DNA of 64,000 bases from the NCBI RefSeq assembly GCF_900109095.1, contig NZ_FNYZ01000001.1:124001-188000 (forward strand), in the 5' to 3' direction. The notes under the pieces were generated by a model, which had not been told where the DNA came from, did not search any database, and worked only from the letters and a program-made list of their open reading frames with translations. This DNA is from Sphingobium sp. AP50. GTDB lineage: Bacteria > Pseudomonadota > Alphaproteobacteria > Sphingomonadales > Sphingomonadaceae. The position numbers and the translations under genes are program-made. Below are positions 46,656 through 54,886 of this stretch, one piece after another. How positions within the stretch are numbered: position 1 is the first letter of the stretch; each line of letters begins with the position of its first letter.

Positions 46656-47300
46656 ATGGCCTCCACTCCGTTGAAGAAGAAAAAGAACAAGGTTGGCGCC
46701 GGGTCTACCGGATCATTTTTCCGCCAGTGGGGCATGTTCTTCCGCCAGTTCATGAAGCATCCCGGCATGATCGGATCGGTCATTCCGTCCTCCTCCGTGG
46801 TGGTGAACCGGATGCTGGATCAGGTCGACTGGCGTAATACCCGGCTGTTCGTGGAATATGGGCCGGGCGTGGGCACCTTCACCCGCTCCATTCTTGATCG
46901 GCTGCCGGCCGACGCGACCTTGCTGACGATCGACCTCAATCTGGATTTCGTCGCCTATCTGGAAGCGGAGATTGACGATCCTCGCTTGCGCGTCGTCCAT
47001 GGATCGGCCGCCGATGTACGCCGTTTCATCAAGGAAGCCGGCCATTATCAGGCCGACTATGTCCTGTCCGGCATCCCCTTTTCCACCTTGCCGGACGGCG
47101 TTGGCACGGCCATTTGCGCCGAAACGCGCGCCGCGCTGCGTCCGGGCGGCGCTTTCCTGATCTATCAATATTCGCGCTATGTGTGCGATATGCTGACGCC
47201 ACTGTTCGACGATGTCAGCGACTCGCTGGAATGGCGCAACATCCCGCCCTGCCGCATGATTCGTGCAGTGAAGCAGGATCTGATGGCGCAAGCCGCCTAA
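46656..47300 (+). CDS. PmtA-like SAM methyltransferase
   Basis: 214 residues from the ATG at 46656. A lysine-rich N-terminus (LKKKKNK) and an amphipathic segment (FFRQWGMFFRQFMKHPGMIG) could bind membranes. SAM motif FVEYGPGVGTFTRSIL, then IDLNLDFVAYLE and VLSGIPFSTLP. It resembles phospholipid N-methyltransferases that make phosphatidylcholine, but other substrates are possible. It follows the terminator and is a separate unit. Confidence 0.82.
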   Translation: MASTPLKKKKNKVGAGSTGSFFRQWGMFFRQFMKHPGMIGSVIPSSSVVVNRMLDQVDWRNTRLFVEYGPGVGTFTRSILDRLPADATLLTIDLNLDFVAYLEAEIDDPRLRVVHGSAADVRRFIKEAGHYQADYVLSGIPFSTLPDGVGTAICAETRAALRPGGAFLIYQYSRYVCDMLTPLFDDVSDSLEWRNIPPCRMIRAVKQDLMAQAA

Positions 47301-47303
47301 TTC

Positions 47304-47317
47304 TTGACCTTAATCAA
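47304..47317 (+). promoter_or_regulatory. FNR/FixK-type box
   Basis: TTGAC-CTTA-ATCAA matches the FNR/FixK consensus TTGAT-N4-ATCAA with one change, inside a longer perfect palindrome TTCTTGA-N6-TCAAGAA (47301-47320). It is 93 bp before the LuxR-type start. TTGACC could also serve as a -35, with GGATAA 18 bases on as a -10. Confidence 0.6.
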
Positions 47318-47409
47318 GAATAGCAACGGATAAGGTCCAGAAACGACATCTTGTTTGACTCCACCTGTCCTTCGGATAACGCCGATCCGGGGCTTGGGGA
47401 CATTTAGAG

Positions 47410-48510
47410 ATGGCGACATCCGCCAGCAACAATGGGGACTGGGCCGACATTTTCCTGTCGGCCGCGCTGGAACCGGAAAAATGGGGGCAGGCCATCCATG
47501 CGATGGCGCAAGCGACGGGATCGCGTCATGGCCAGTTGATCGGCTTTGGCGCGGGGGCGTCCGCCTTCAACTGGATCAGCGCGGTCGACGACAGCATCCT
47601 CGCCAAAAGCGCGTCGATCGACCAGAGCGCGCCGGACCTCAATTTCCGCGTCGGTGCCGATCGCCTGCCCGATCGGCCCGCCATCGTCCATGAAGCCCAT
47701 TATGACATCGCCCGCCAGTCGCTGCGCGCGGACGATTATCTTGATCTCTGTTCGGACTTCGACATTTTCGACGGTTGTCAGGCCAAGCTGGTGGCGAGCG
47801 ACAATCAGATGATCGGCCTGGCCCTGCTGCGCGGCGGCAAGGATGGCCGGACGACCGAAGAACAGCGCGCCCTGTTCGCCGATATTGCCGGCCACGCCCG
47901 CACCGCCGTCCGCCTGCAACAGGCGATCGAGCAGCAGGGTTTCGCCCTGCTGGCCGGCACGTTCGAGGCGATGGACCGCGCCTGCTGGCTGCTCGACGCA
48001 ACCGGGCGGGTCGGCGGCATGACGCCCCGTGCGGACGCGCTGCTGTCGACCAGCCGTATCCGGGTCAGCGATGGCTGGCTGGCCAGCGACCGGGCGGAGG
48101 AGACACGCGCCATCCTGCGCTCCGTGCGCGCGGTCATCGAACCGCCCGGCCGCGCCGCCGATCCGGTGGCGCTCGCGGATGCGGATGGCGGGGTCGCGAT
48201 CATGCTGGAATTTTATCCGCTGCCGGTGCGGCCCTGGGCCTTGCCCTTCGCGCCGCGCGCCATCGCCATCGCGCGGGTCGGTGCGCCCAGCGACCGCCAT
48301 GTGCAGTTGCTGACGCGCACCTTCCGCCTGACGCCTGCCGAAGCGGACATCGCGATCCGTCTGGCTGCCGGCCAGTCGCGACCGGACATCGCCGCCGCGC
48401 GGGGCGTCTCCGCCGCCACGCTGAAGGTTCAGTTGCGCAGCATCTATGACAAGACCGGATGCCAGCGGGAATCCCAGCTTGTCCGCATCGTCGGCCTGAT
48501 CAGTCACTGA
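47410..48510 (+). CDS. LuxR-type HTH regulator with an N-terminal sensory region
   Basis: 366 residues. About 300 N-terminal residues form GAF/PAS-like domains without membrane segments. The C-terminal HTH is LuxR-type: RLTPAEADIAIRLAAGQSRPDIAAARGVSAATLKVQLRSIYDKTG. It is not a quorum-sensing LuxR, as the autoinducer domain is not recognisable. An FNR-type box upstream suggests oxygen or redox control. The 237 bp after it, before proA, show no other gene. Confidence 0.85.
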   Translation: MATSASNNGDWADIFLSAALEPEKWGQAIHAMAQATGSRHGQLIGFGAGASAFNWISAVDDSILAKSASIDQSAPDLNFRVGADRLPDRPAIVHEAHYDIARQSLRADDYLDLCSDFDIFDGCQAKLVASDNQMIGLALLRGGKDGRTTEEQRALFADIAGHARTAVRLQQAIEQQGFALLAGTFEAMDRACWLLDATGRVGGMTPRADALLSTSRIRVSDGWLASDRAEETRAILRSVRAVIEPPGRAADPVALADADGGVAIMLEFYPLPVRPWALPFAPRAIAIARVGAPSDRHVQLLTRTFRLTPAEADIAIRLAAGQSRPDIAAARGVSAATLKVQLRSIYDKTGCQRESQLVRIVGLISH

Positions 48511-48747
48511 GATTTTCACCGCTTTTCTATAGCTCTACCCCTTATGGGGTATGTGGTGCAGCTGCGAAGCGGATAGGAAGGATGGCGAGGCAGGGTTCTT
48601 CTGCCCGCCGATGGCCGGACCATATGCGACCCATGGTTCGGCCGTCGGCACCACCCCCTCGACATCCGTCATCATCGACCTGACAGGCTTTTGCCGGACG
48701 GCGCTTTCATGCTACAGGCGCGGCCGATCTTCCGGCGAGAGCTTTGC

Positions 48748-50013
48748 ATGAACGACCTGACCCAGACCCCCGAAATGCTGATCGCGATGCTCGGCGCGCG
48801 CGCGCGCGCGGCCGCCGCCGTGATCGCGCAGGCGAGCGACGCGCAGAAGGCGGATGCCCTGCGCCGTGCTGCCCAGGCGTTGCGGGATCAGGCGCCAGCG
48901 ATTCTCGCCGCCAACGCCCGCGACATGGAAAATGCCGCCGCCAACGGCCTGTCGCCCGCAATGCTGGACCGGCTGCGGCTGGACGAAGGCCGGATCGAGG
49001 GCGCCGCCGCTGGCGTGGAGCAGGTCGCCGGGCTGCCCAATCCGCTCGGCAGCGTGATCGACAAGGTGGTGCGCCCCAACGGGCTGGAGCTTTCCCGCGT
49101 GCGCGTGCCGCTGGGCGTGATCGGCATCATCTATGAAAGCCGCCCCAATGTGACGGCGGACGCCGCTGCCCTCTGCCTGCGCGCCGGCAATGCCGTCATC
49201 CTGCGCGGCGGCAGCGAGGCGAAGGAAAGCAACCGCGCCATCCACGCTGCGATGGTGGAAGGGATCGTCGCCGCCGGCCTGCCCGCCGAAGCCGTGCAAC
49301 TGGTCCCCACCACCGATCGCGCGGCGGTCGGCGCGCTTCTCAGGGCCTCGGAATTTGTCGACCTGATCGTGCCGCGCGGTGGCAAGAGCCTGGTCGCGCG
49401 CGTGCAGGAGGAAGCGCGCGTGCCCGTGCTGGCTCATCTGGATGGCATCAACCACAGCTATGTCGACGGTGCGGCCGATCCCGCCATGGCCCGCAATCTG
49501 GTGGTCAATGCCAAGATGCGCCGCACAGGCATTTGTGGATCGACCGAAACGGTGCTGATCGACCGTGCCTATGGGCAGGCGCCTGCGCTGGTTCAGGCGC
49601 TGCTCGATGCGAAATGCGAAGTGCGCGGCGATGAGGCGGTACAGGCGATGGACGCCCGCGTGATCGCGGCGTCGGAGGCGGACTGGGATACCGAATATCT
49701 CGACGCGATCGTGTCGATCCGGCTGGTCGACGGCGTTGCGGAGGCGATCGCCCATATCGCCGCCCATGCCAGCCATCATACCGATGCGATCATCACCGAA
49801 GATGCGGTGGTGGCCGAATATTTCCTCAATGCCGTCGACAGCGCGATCGTGATGTGGAATGTCTCTACCCAGTTCGCCGATGGCGCCGAATTCGGTCTGG
49901 GCGCGGAAATCGGCATTTCGACCGGCCGCCTCCATGCACGCGGCCCGGTGGCTCTGGAAGGGCTGACCACCTATAAGTGGATCGTACGCGGCACCGGCCA
50001 GGCACGCCCCTGA
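48748..50013 (+). CDS. proA: Gamma-glutamyl phosphate reductase
   Basis: 421 residues from the ATG at 48748; upstream codons in frame do not fit the family. Aldehyde-dehydrogenase fold with [34 protein letters not shown] and the catalytic Cys in [16 protein letters not shown]. It reduces gamma-glutamyl phosphate to the semialdehyde in proline synthesis. The partner proB is not in the window. A hairpin follows. Confidence 0.97.
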   Translation: MNDLTQTPEMLIAMLGARARAAAAVIAQASDAQKADALRRAAQALRDQAPAILAANARDMENAAANGLSPAMLDRLRLDEGRIEGAAAGVEQVAGLPNPLGSVIDKVVRPNGLELSRVRVPLGVIGIIYESRPNVTADAAALCLRAGNAVILRGGSEAKESNRAIHAAMVEGIVAAGLPAEAVQLVPTTDRAAVGALLRASEFVDLIVPRGGKSLVARVQEEARVPVLAHLDGINHSYVDGAADPAMARNLVVNAKMRRTGICGSTETVLIDRAYGQAPALVQALLDAKCEVRGDEAVQAMDARVIAASEADWDTEYLDAIVSIRLVDGVAEAIAHIAAHASHHTDAIITEDAVVAEYFLNAVDSAIVMWNVSTQFADGAEFGLGAEIGISTGRLHARGPVALEGLTTYKWIVRGTGQARP

Positions 50014-50043
50014 AATACGCGTCCCTGAAATATCTGTCCTATC

Positions 50044-50070
50044 CCGCCCGGTCTTGCGAAGATCGGGCGG
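50044..50070. other. Hairpin after proA
   Basis: CCGCCCG-G-TCTT pairs with AAGA-T-CGGGCGG around GCG, with one G-T wobble. No T-run follows. It is 30 bp beyond proA and converges with kdsA. Confidence 0.5.
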
Positions 50071-50166
50071 TAAGGGACGTGGGGCTGGGACTTTCCGATA
50101 GGATCAGCGCCGCGTAACGATATGTCACGATTTGCGGGAAATATGCGAAGTTAAGCCCGCGCGATC

Positions 50167-50997
50167 CTATTGCGCCTTCACCACCTGATCGATCGCGCGC
50201 AGCGTTTTGAGCATCGGCGCGACCCAGCCCAGCGGCAGCATCACCGGCCCGTCAGACGGCGCAGTGTCGGGGTCTTCATGCGCTTCGGCAAAGATCGCCG
50301 CCACACCCGCCGCCACCGCGCTGCGCGCCAGCAGCGGCGCGAATTCACGCTGGCCGCCCGACGCCGTGCCAAGCCCGCCGGGCTGCTGCACCGAATGGGT
50401 GGCGTCGAACACCACCGGATAGCCGGTCTGCGCCATCGTCGGCAGCGCCCGCATGTCGCTGACCAGCGTGTTATAGCCGAAACTCGCCCCGCGCTCGGTC
50501 AGCAGGATGCGCTCATTGCCGGTCGACGCGACCTTCTGCGCCACCGCCGCCATGTCCCAGGGGGCCAGAAACTGGCCCTTCTTGACGTTGATCACCGCGC
50601 CCGTCTTGCCCGCCGCGACCAGCAGGTCGGTCTGGCGACAGAGAAAGGCGGGGATTTGCAGGATATCCACAGCCTGCGCCGCCGCCTCCACCTGTTCCGG
50701 CCCGTGAATGTCGGTCAGCACCGGGCAACCCAGCACCGCCTTCACGTCAGCCAATATGCGCAACCCCGCGTCGATCCCGACACCGCGCCGGCCCGATACC
50801 GACGTGCGATTCGCCTTGTCGAAGCTGCTCTTGAAGATGAAGGGCACGCCCGCATCCTCCGCCGCCTTCGCCAGCGCTTCTGCCATGAACAGGGCATGGT
50901 CGCGGCTTTCGATCTGGCAGGGGCCGGAAATCAGGACGAAGGGCAGGTCGTTGCCGAAGGTGACGGCGCCGACCTTCACATGCTTGGGATCGCTCAT
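50167..50997 (-). CDS. kdsA: 3-deoxy-8-phosphooctulonate synthase
   Basis: 276 residues from ATG 50997. Signatures: FVLISGPCQIESRDHA, FKSSFDKANRTS, GCPVLTDIHGPEQ, IPAFLCRQTDLL, KKGQFLAPWDM and FDATHSVQQPGG. The QPGG/FKSSFDKAN pattern is the metal-independent type found in enterobacteria. It condenses arabinose 5-phosphate with PEP to Kdo 8-phosphate. It follows the PLA2-like gene by five bases. Confidence 0.95.
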   Translation of the reverse strand: MSDPKHVKVGAVTFGNDLPFVLISGPCQIESRDHALFMAEALAKAAEDAGVPFIFKSSFDKANRTSVSGRRGVGIDAGLRILADVKAVLGCPVLTDIHGPEQVEAAAQAVDILQIPAFLCRQTDLLVAAGKTGAVINVKKGQFLAPWDMAAVAQKVASTGNERILLTERGASFGYNTLVSDMRALPTMAQTGYPVVFDATHSVQQPGGLGTASGGQREFAPLLARSAVAAGVAAIFAEAHEDPDTAPSDGPVMLPLGWVAPMLKTLRAIDQVVKAQ

Positions 50998-51002
50998 GCC
51001 GC

Positions 51003-51296
51003 TCACTTGGGCGCTTTGGCGAAGCGGCGCAACAATTGTCCGCGCCAAAGCCCCTTGCCCGGATGATAGTTCCAGCAGAACCAGCCGAAAGTCAGGCAGG
51101 CGAGCAGGGCGGGCAAGGCCATTGGATCGCCATTGGATTTCATATGGCGATAAAATGTCATGTCGGCGCGCCACCGGTCCCGCTCGCTACCGCCGCCATT
51201 GATGCCGTACATATTGTCATGCTTCCGGCAGCCAAGATTGCGGTTGTACTTACGGTGGTCGATGAAATAGCAGTAATCGCGTTCGGGCGTGGTCAT
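51003..51296 (-). CDS. Small PLA2-like protein with a hydrophobic tail
   Basis: 97 residues from ATG 51296; the longer frame is a shadow of the divergent gene. The core CYFIDHRKYNRNLGCRKHDNMYGING contains Cys-x2-His-Asp-x2-Tyr, reminiscent of the phospholipase A2 active-site helix CCxxHDxCY, though the second Cys is replaced. Residues about 60-76 (ALPALLACLTFGWFCW) could span or dip into a membrane. No signal peptide. A PLA2 relationship is inferred from motif only. It is in an operon with kdsA and almost abuts the divergent hydrolase gene. Confidence 0.7.
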   Translation of the reverse strand: MTTPERDYCYFIDHRKYNRNLGCRKHDNMYGINGGGSERDRWRADMTFYRHMKSNGDPMALPALLACLTFGWFCWNYHPGKGLWRGQLLRRFAKAPK

Positions 51297-51317
51297 GTCC
51301 CGATTAGGACCGGGGCA

Positions 51318-52451
51318 GTGCAGAAATTCAAGCGTAAAGTCTTCTACCTTGGCGGTTTCGATCCACGCGGCGTTCGTTTCTATCATCAGCTCTACCGCGA
51401 TCAGGCGGCGCGCCATGCCGCGCTGACCGGCGATCCCATCGCCGTGGGCGGGCGACAGGCGGGCGCAGCAGGCTCGGCCGTGTCCGCGCGCTGGGCTGTG
51501 GATAACTTGGCCGCCGCTGTCGAAACCGACTATGAATATCTCCGCTGGGAAGATCTGATCGGCAAGGTGTGGATTCGCAATCCCATGAGCCTCGCCCTGC
51601 GCGCCGCCCGCGCCTATGCGGGCCATGCGCGGCTGATGGACTTCGCCCGCATGCGCCGCCTGCGCAAGGGGCCGGTGATCACCATCCTCTATCCCCCGGT
51701 GCTGGCGGTGCTGATCCCGCTGCTGCTGGCGCTGGTGCCCGCTCTGTTGCTGTCGCTGCTGCTACCCTTTTGGGCCGGCGCGATCATCGGCATGGCTTTC
51801 AGCGCCTTCCTGTCCGGCCGCATCCTCGCCAAGCTGGTGGTGCCATGGCTGCTGCGCTTCATGACCTATCATGGCGCGCTGGCGGCCGACGGGCCGGGCG
51901 ATGCGCTGGACGAACGGCTCGATCAGTTCGCCGCCCGCATCGCGCAGGAACTGGACGGCGATTGGGATGAGGTGCAACTCGTCACCCACAGCGCCGGCAC
52001 GATCCTTGGCATGCGGCTGATGCGCCGCCTGATCGCCCTGCGCGGCGGCACGCTGCCCGATCATTTCGTGATGCTGGGGCTGGGGCAGGTGGTGCCGGTC
52101 ATCGGCCTGCGCCGTGATGCCGCTTGGTATCATGACGATCTGCGCGCCTTGGCCGACACGCGCTTCCGCTATGTCGACATCAGCTCCCCGCCCGATGGCG
52201 CCGCCTATTATAACGTCAATCCATTTCGCCTTGTCGCGGATCAATTTGCCGCCCGCGTCGACATGCTATCGCCGCGCTTCCATCTCTTCTACGAGCCGGA
52301 AAATTATCACGGGGGCTGGTCGAACAAATATGAGGCGCATTTCGATTATCTGCGGGTGGGCGACCGCCTGTCCCCGATCGACTTTATCAGCCTGACCGCC
52401 GGACGCGCTACCGTGGACGAAGCCGTCGCCGCCTTCAGGACGATCCCGTGA
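51318..52451 (+). CDS. Membrane-embedded alpha/beta-hydrolase-like protein
   Basis: 377 residues from GTG 51318 (AGGACCGGGG upstream). It begins FKRKVFYLGGFDPRGVRFYHQL, has a hydrophobic hairpin at about 125-180 (ITILYPPVLAVLIPLLLALV and a second helix), and continues with the nucleophile elbow VTHSAGTILG and candidate acid and His residues near the C-terminus (YHGGWSNKYEAHFDY). It resembles lipase/esterase folds, but I do not recognise the family. Its stop overlaps the P450 start (GTGA). Confidence 0.75.
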   Translation: MQKFKRKVFYLGGFDPRGVRFYHQLYRDQAARHAALTGDPIAVGGRQAGAAGSAVSARWAVDNLAAAVETDYEYLRWEDLIGKVWIRNPMSLALRAARAYAGHARLMDFARMRRLRKGPVITILYPPVLAVLIPLLLALVPALLLSLLLPFWAGAIIGMAFSAFLSGRILAKLVVPWLLRFMTYHGALAADGPGDALDERLDQFAARIAQELDGDWDEVQLVTHSAGTILGMRLMRRLIALRGGTLPDHFVMLGLGQVVPVIGLRRDAAWYHDDLRALADTRFRYVDISSPPDGAAYYNVNPFRLVADQFAARVDMLSPRFHLFYEPENYHGGWSNKYEAHFDYLRVGDRLSPIDFISLTAGRATVDEAVAAFRTIP

Positions 52452-53827
52452 CCGATCTCTTCACGCCGCCCTATCCGCAGCCGCCCAAAAGCAAGCGCGG
52501 CCTCATAAAGCGCTTCCTGCGCGGCTGGCACAGCTGGATTCATGTGCTCTTCGACAAGAGCTATACGATGAAGATGGGCGAAATCCGCACGCCCGGCCGC
52601 ACCATGTATATCGCCAACGAACTGCCGCTGGTGGACCAGATATTGCGCGGCGGCACCGCCTATCCCAAGCATAGCGAACTGGTCCGCAATCTCGATCCGC
52701 TGATCGGCAATTCGGTCTTCTCCGCCAATGGCGAGGATTGGGAAAGCCAGCGGGCAATGGTGAACCCGGCCTTCGCCCATACCGCGCTCGGCCGGTCGAT
52801 GCCGCTGATGGTCGCGGCGGCCGATGCCCTGCTGGCCCGGCTCGATGCAGCGGATCGTGCCAAACCGGTCGATATCGATCCGATGATGACCCATGTCGCG
52901 GCCGACATCATCTTCCGCACGCTGTTCAGCCAGACGCTGGATGAACCCCGCTCCAACATCATCCACACCGCTTTCGGCAAGTTCCAGCGGCTGGCCCACA
53001 GCGCGTCGATGCTGCGGCTTTACGGCTTGCCTGCGGGCTGGTTCGAAAAGCGATCGCGCAAACCCGCCCGCGCCATCCACGACGTGTTCCGCCCGATCGT
53101 GGAAGCCCGCTACGAGGCCTTCCACACCCGCGGGGAAACGCTGGAACGCGATATCCTCCAGTCCCTGATCGAGGTGAAGCATCCCGAAACCGGTATCCAT
53201 TTCACCTGCGATCAGGTGATGGAACAGGTATCGACCATCTTCCTCGCGGGGCATGAAACCTCGGCCAGCACCATGACCTGGGCGCTCTATATGCTGGCGG
53301 AATGCGCCCATATTCAGGACCGGGTCCGCGCCGAAGTGGCGGATGTAGCGGGGGACGCCCCCTTCACCGGCGCGATGCTCAAGGACATGGGACAGGTCCG
53401 CAACATCTTCAAGGAAACGCTGCGCCTCTATCCGCCCGTCTCCTTCCTGCCGCGCGAAGTCACCTGCCCCATGCCGATGCGCGACAAGCAGTTGGAACAG
53501 GGGGCGATGCTGGTGGTCGCGCCCTGGCTGACCCAGCGGAACAAGGATAACTGGGCCTGTCCCCACGCCTTCGATCCCGACCGGTTCGACGATCCGGCCA
53601 ATGCCGACATGGCAAAACAGGCCTGGTTCCCCTTCGGCCGGGGACCGCGCGTCTGCGTCGGCGCGGGCTTTGCCCAGCAGGAGGTGATGACCGTAATCGC
53701 CTCGGTCATCCGCCGCTATCGCCTGACCGTGCCCGCCGGCTTCAAGCCCGAACCGATCAGCCGCCTCACCATCCGCCCCCGGACCGGGATGCCGCTTTTG
53801 TTCGAGCGGATATCGCCTACCGGGTAG
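52448..53827 (+). CDS. Cytochrome P450
   Basis: 459 residues starting at GTG overlapping the hydrolase stop. I-helix FLAGHETSASTMTW with the acid-Thr pair region, K-helix KETLRLYPP, the PERF-like FDPDRFDD and haem-binding FGRGPRVCVGAG with the proximal cysteine. The layout resembles CYP102/CYP4-like fatty-acid or hydrocarbon hydroxylases, but without fused reductase. N-terminus lacks a membrane anchor. Its redox partner is not adjacent; the ferredoxin at 11388 is far away. Coupling to a hydrolase suggests a lipid-like substrate. Confidence 0.93.
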   Translation: MTDLFTPPYPQPPKSKRGLIKRFLRGWHSWIHVLFDKSYTMKMGEIRTPGRTMYIANELPLVDQILRGGTAYPKHSELVRNLDPLIGNSVFSANGEDWESQRAMVNPAFAHTALGRSMPLMVAAADALLARLDAADRAKPVDIDPMMTHVAADIIFRTLFSQTLDEPRSNIIHTAFGKFQRLAHSASMLRLYGLPAGWFEKRSRKPARAIHDVFRPIVEARYEAFHTRGETLERDILQSLIEVKHPETGIHFTCDQVMEQVSTIFLAGHETSASTMTWALYMLAECAHIQDRVRAEVADVAGDAPFTGAMLKDMGQVRNIFKETLRLYPPVSFLPREVTCPMPMRDKQLEQGAMLVVAPWLTQRNKDNWACPHAFDPDRFDDPANADMAKQAWFPFGRGPRVCVGAGFAQQEVMTVIASVIRRYRLTVPAGFKPEPISRLTIRPRTGMPLLFERISPTG

Positions 53828-53999
53828 CGCTGCCTGCTGGTAACGCGACCTGCACCTCTGTCGGGATCGGCGCGGCCATGATCCCGATTCCCGCCACGAT
53901 GCCCAGCGCCCCCCAGACCCAGCGCTTCGCACGCAGGTCCATGACGCCGCGCGCCAGACAATAAAGGCCGGCCAGGACCAGGATGATGGCGGCAATCAT
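53817..53999 (-). CDS. Small two-helix membrane protein
   Basis: 60 residues. ATG overlaps the transglutaminase stop by four bases. Two hydrophobic helices (IAAIILVLAGLYCLARGVM and WVWGALGIVAGIGIMAAPI) are joined by a basic turn DLRAKRW, so it is an inner-membrane hairpin. It is the last gene of the transglutaminase/ATP-grasp locus and overlaps the 3' end of the convergent P450 gene by eleven bases. Function unknown. Confidence 0.6.
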   Translation of the reverse strand: MIAAIILVLAGLYCLARGVMDLRAKRWVWGALGIVAGIGIMAAPIPTEVQVALPAGSATR

Positions 54000-54886
54000 G
54001 CAACTTCCTCTTCTTCGGGGGCCACGTCGACCATGACGGACAGGCTCTGGCCCGTGCCGCCGATGAACAGCCCGTCCATCGGCGCAACATCGGCATAGTC
54101 GCGGCCCATGGCGACGAACAGATGCCCGTCGCCGGTAATGCAGCCATTGGTGGGATCGAAGCCGATCCATCCGCGCGTCGGCCCGCACCATAGCATGACC
54201 CAGGCATGCATCGCGTCCGCCCCCACCAGCCGGGGCATGCCCGGCGGCGGATCGGTGCGCAGATAGCCGCTGACATAGGCGGCGGGCAGTCCCGCCAGCC
54301 GCAGCGCGACCACCATCACATGGGCAAAATCCTGGCACACGCCATGGCGCGCGGCAAAGGCGTCGGCGACCGGCGTACCGGCATCGGTCACGCCCGGCTG
54401 ATAGGCGAATTCCGACTGGATGCGCAGCGCCAGCGCCAGCGCGGCGGCGACGATCGGCTGGTCGGGCGACAATGTCTCGCCCGCCCATATGCCGATATCC
54501 GACAGCAATGGCGCGCGCGGCGAGGCATAGAGATAGTTGGCGGGGGCGGACGGCCCCATGCCGCGATCGACCAGCGCCGCCTGCGCGACTGTGCCGATGT
54601 CGGGATCGTCAGGCTGGGCGGTGATTGCGCCGCCCTGAACCCCCGCGCGAAAGCTGCTTTCGATCACCAGTTCCCGGATCGATCCTTCGATGACCAGCCG
54701 GGACACCTGCACCGGCCAGGCGGCCGGGCGCGATTCGATCACCGACGGGGCGGGGTTGACCGACAGCGCATGATCGGATGTCCATTGCCCCGGCCAGGGC
54801 GCGGGCTTGAGCCGCAGGTTGAAGCGGGCGACCTGTACGGGCGCGGCGTAGCGCAATATGGTGCGATGGCGGACATGGTAGATCAT
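53996..54886 (-). CDS. Transglutaminase-like protein
   Basis: 296 residues. The N-terminal beta domain (VRHRTILRYAAPVQVARFNLRL) is the bacterial transglutaminase N-domain. The papain-like core has the full triad: Cys in RHGVCQDFAHVM, His in DAMHAWVML and Asp in GFDPTNGC. Such proteins act as peptidases or amide-transfer enzymes; no signal peptide is seen. It overlaps the upstream ATP-grasp gene and the downstream small membrane gene, both by four bases. Confidence 0.9.
   Translation of the reverse strand: MIYHVRHRTILRYAAPVQVARFNLRLKPAPWPGQWTSDHALSVNPAPSVIESRPAAWPVQVSRLVIEGSIRELVIESSFRAGVQGGAITAQPDDPDIGTVAQAALVDRGMGPSAPANYLYASPRAPLLSDIGIWAGETLSPDQPIVAAALALALRIQSEFAYQPGVTDAGTPVADAFAARHGVCQDFAHVMVVALRLAGLPAAYVSGYLRTDPPPGMPRLVGADAMHAWVMLWCGPTRGWIGFDPTNGCITGDGHLFVAMGRDYADVAPMDGLFIGGTGQSLSVMVDVAPEEEEVA

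Noticed and set aside
48551..48751. 66-codon frame between the LuxR-type gene and proA
   Set aside because: Starts without a ribosome site, overlaps the proA start and has shadow-like composition.
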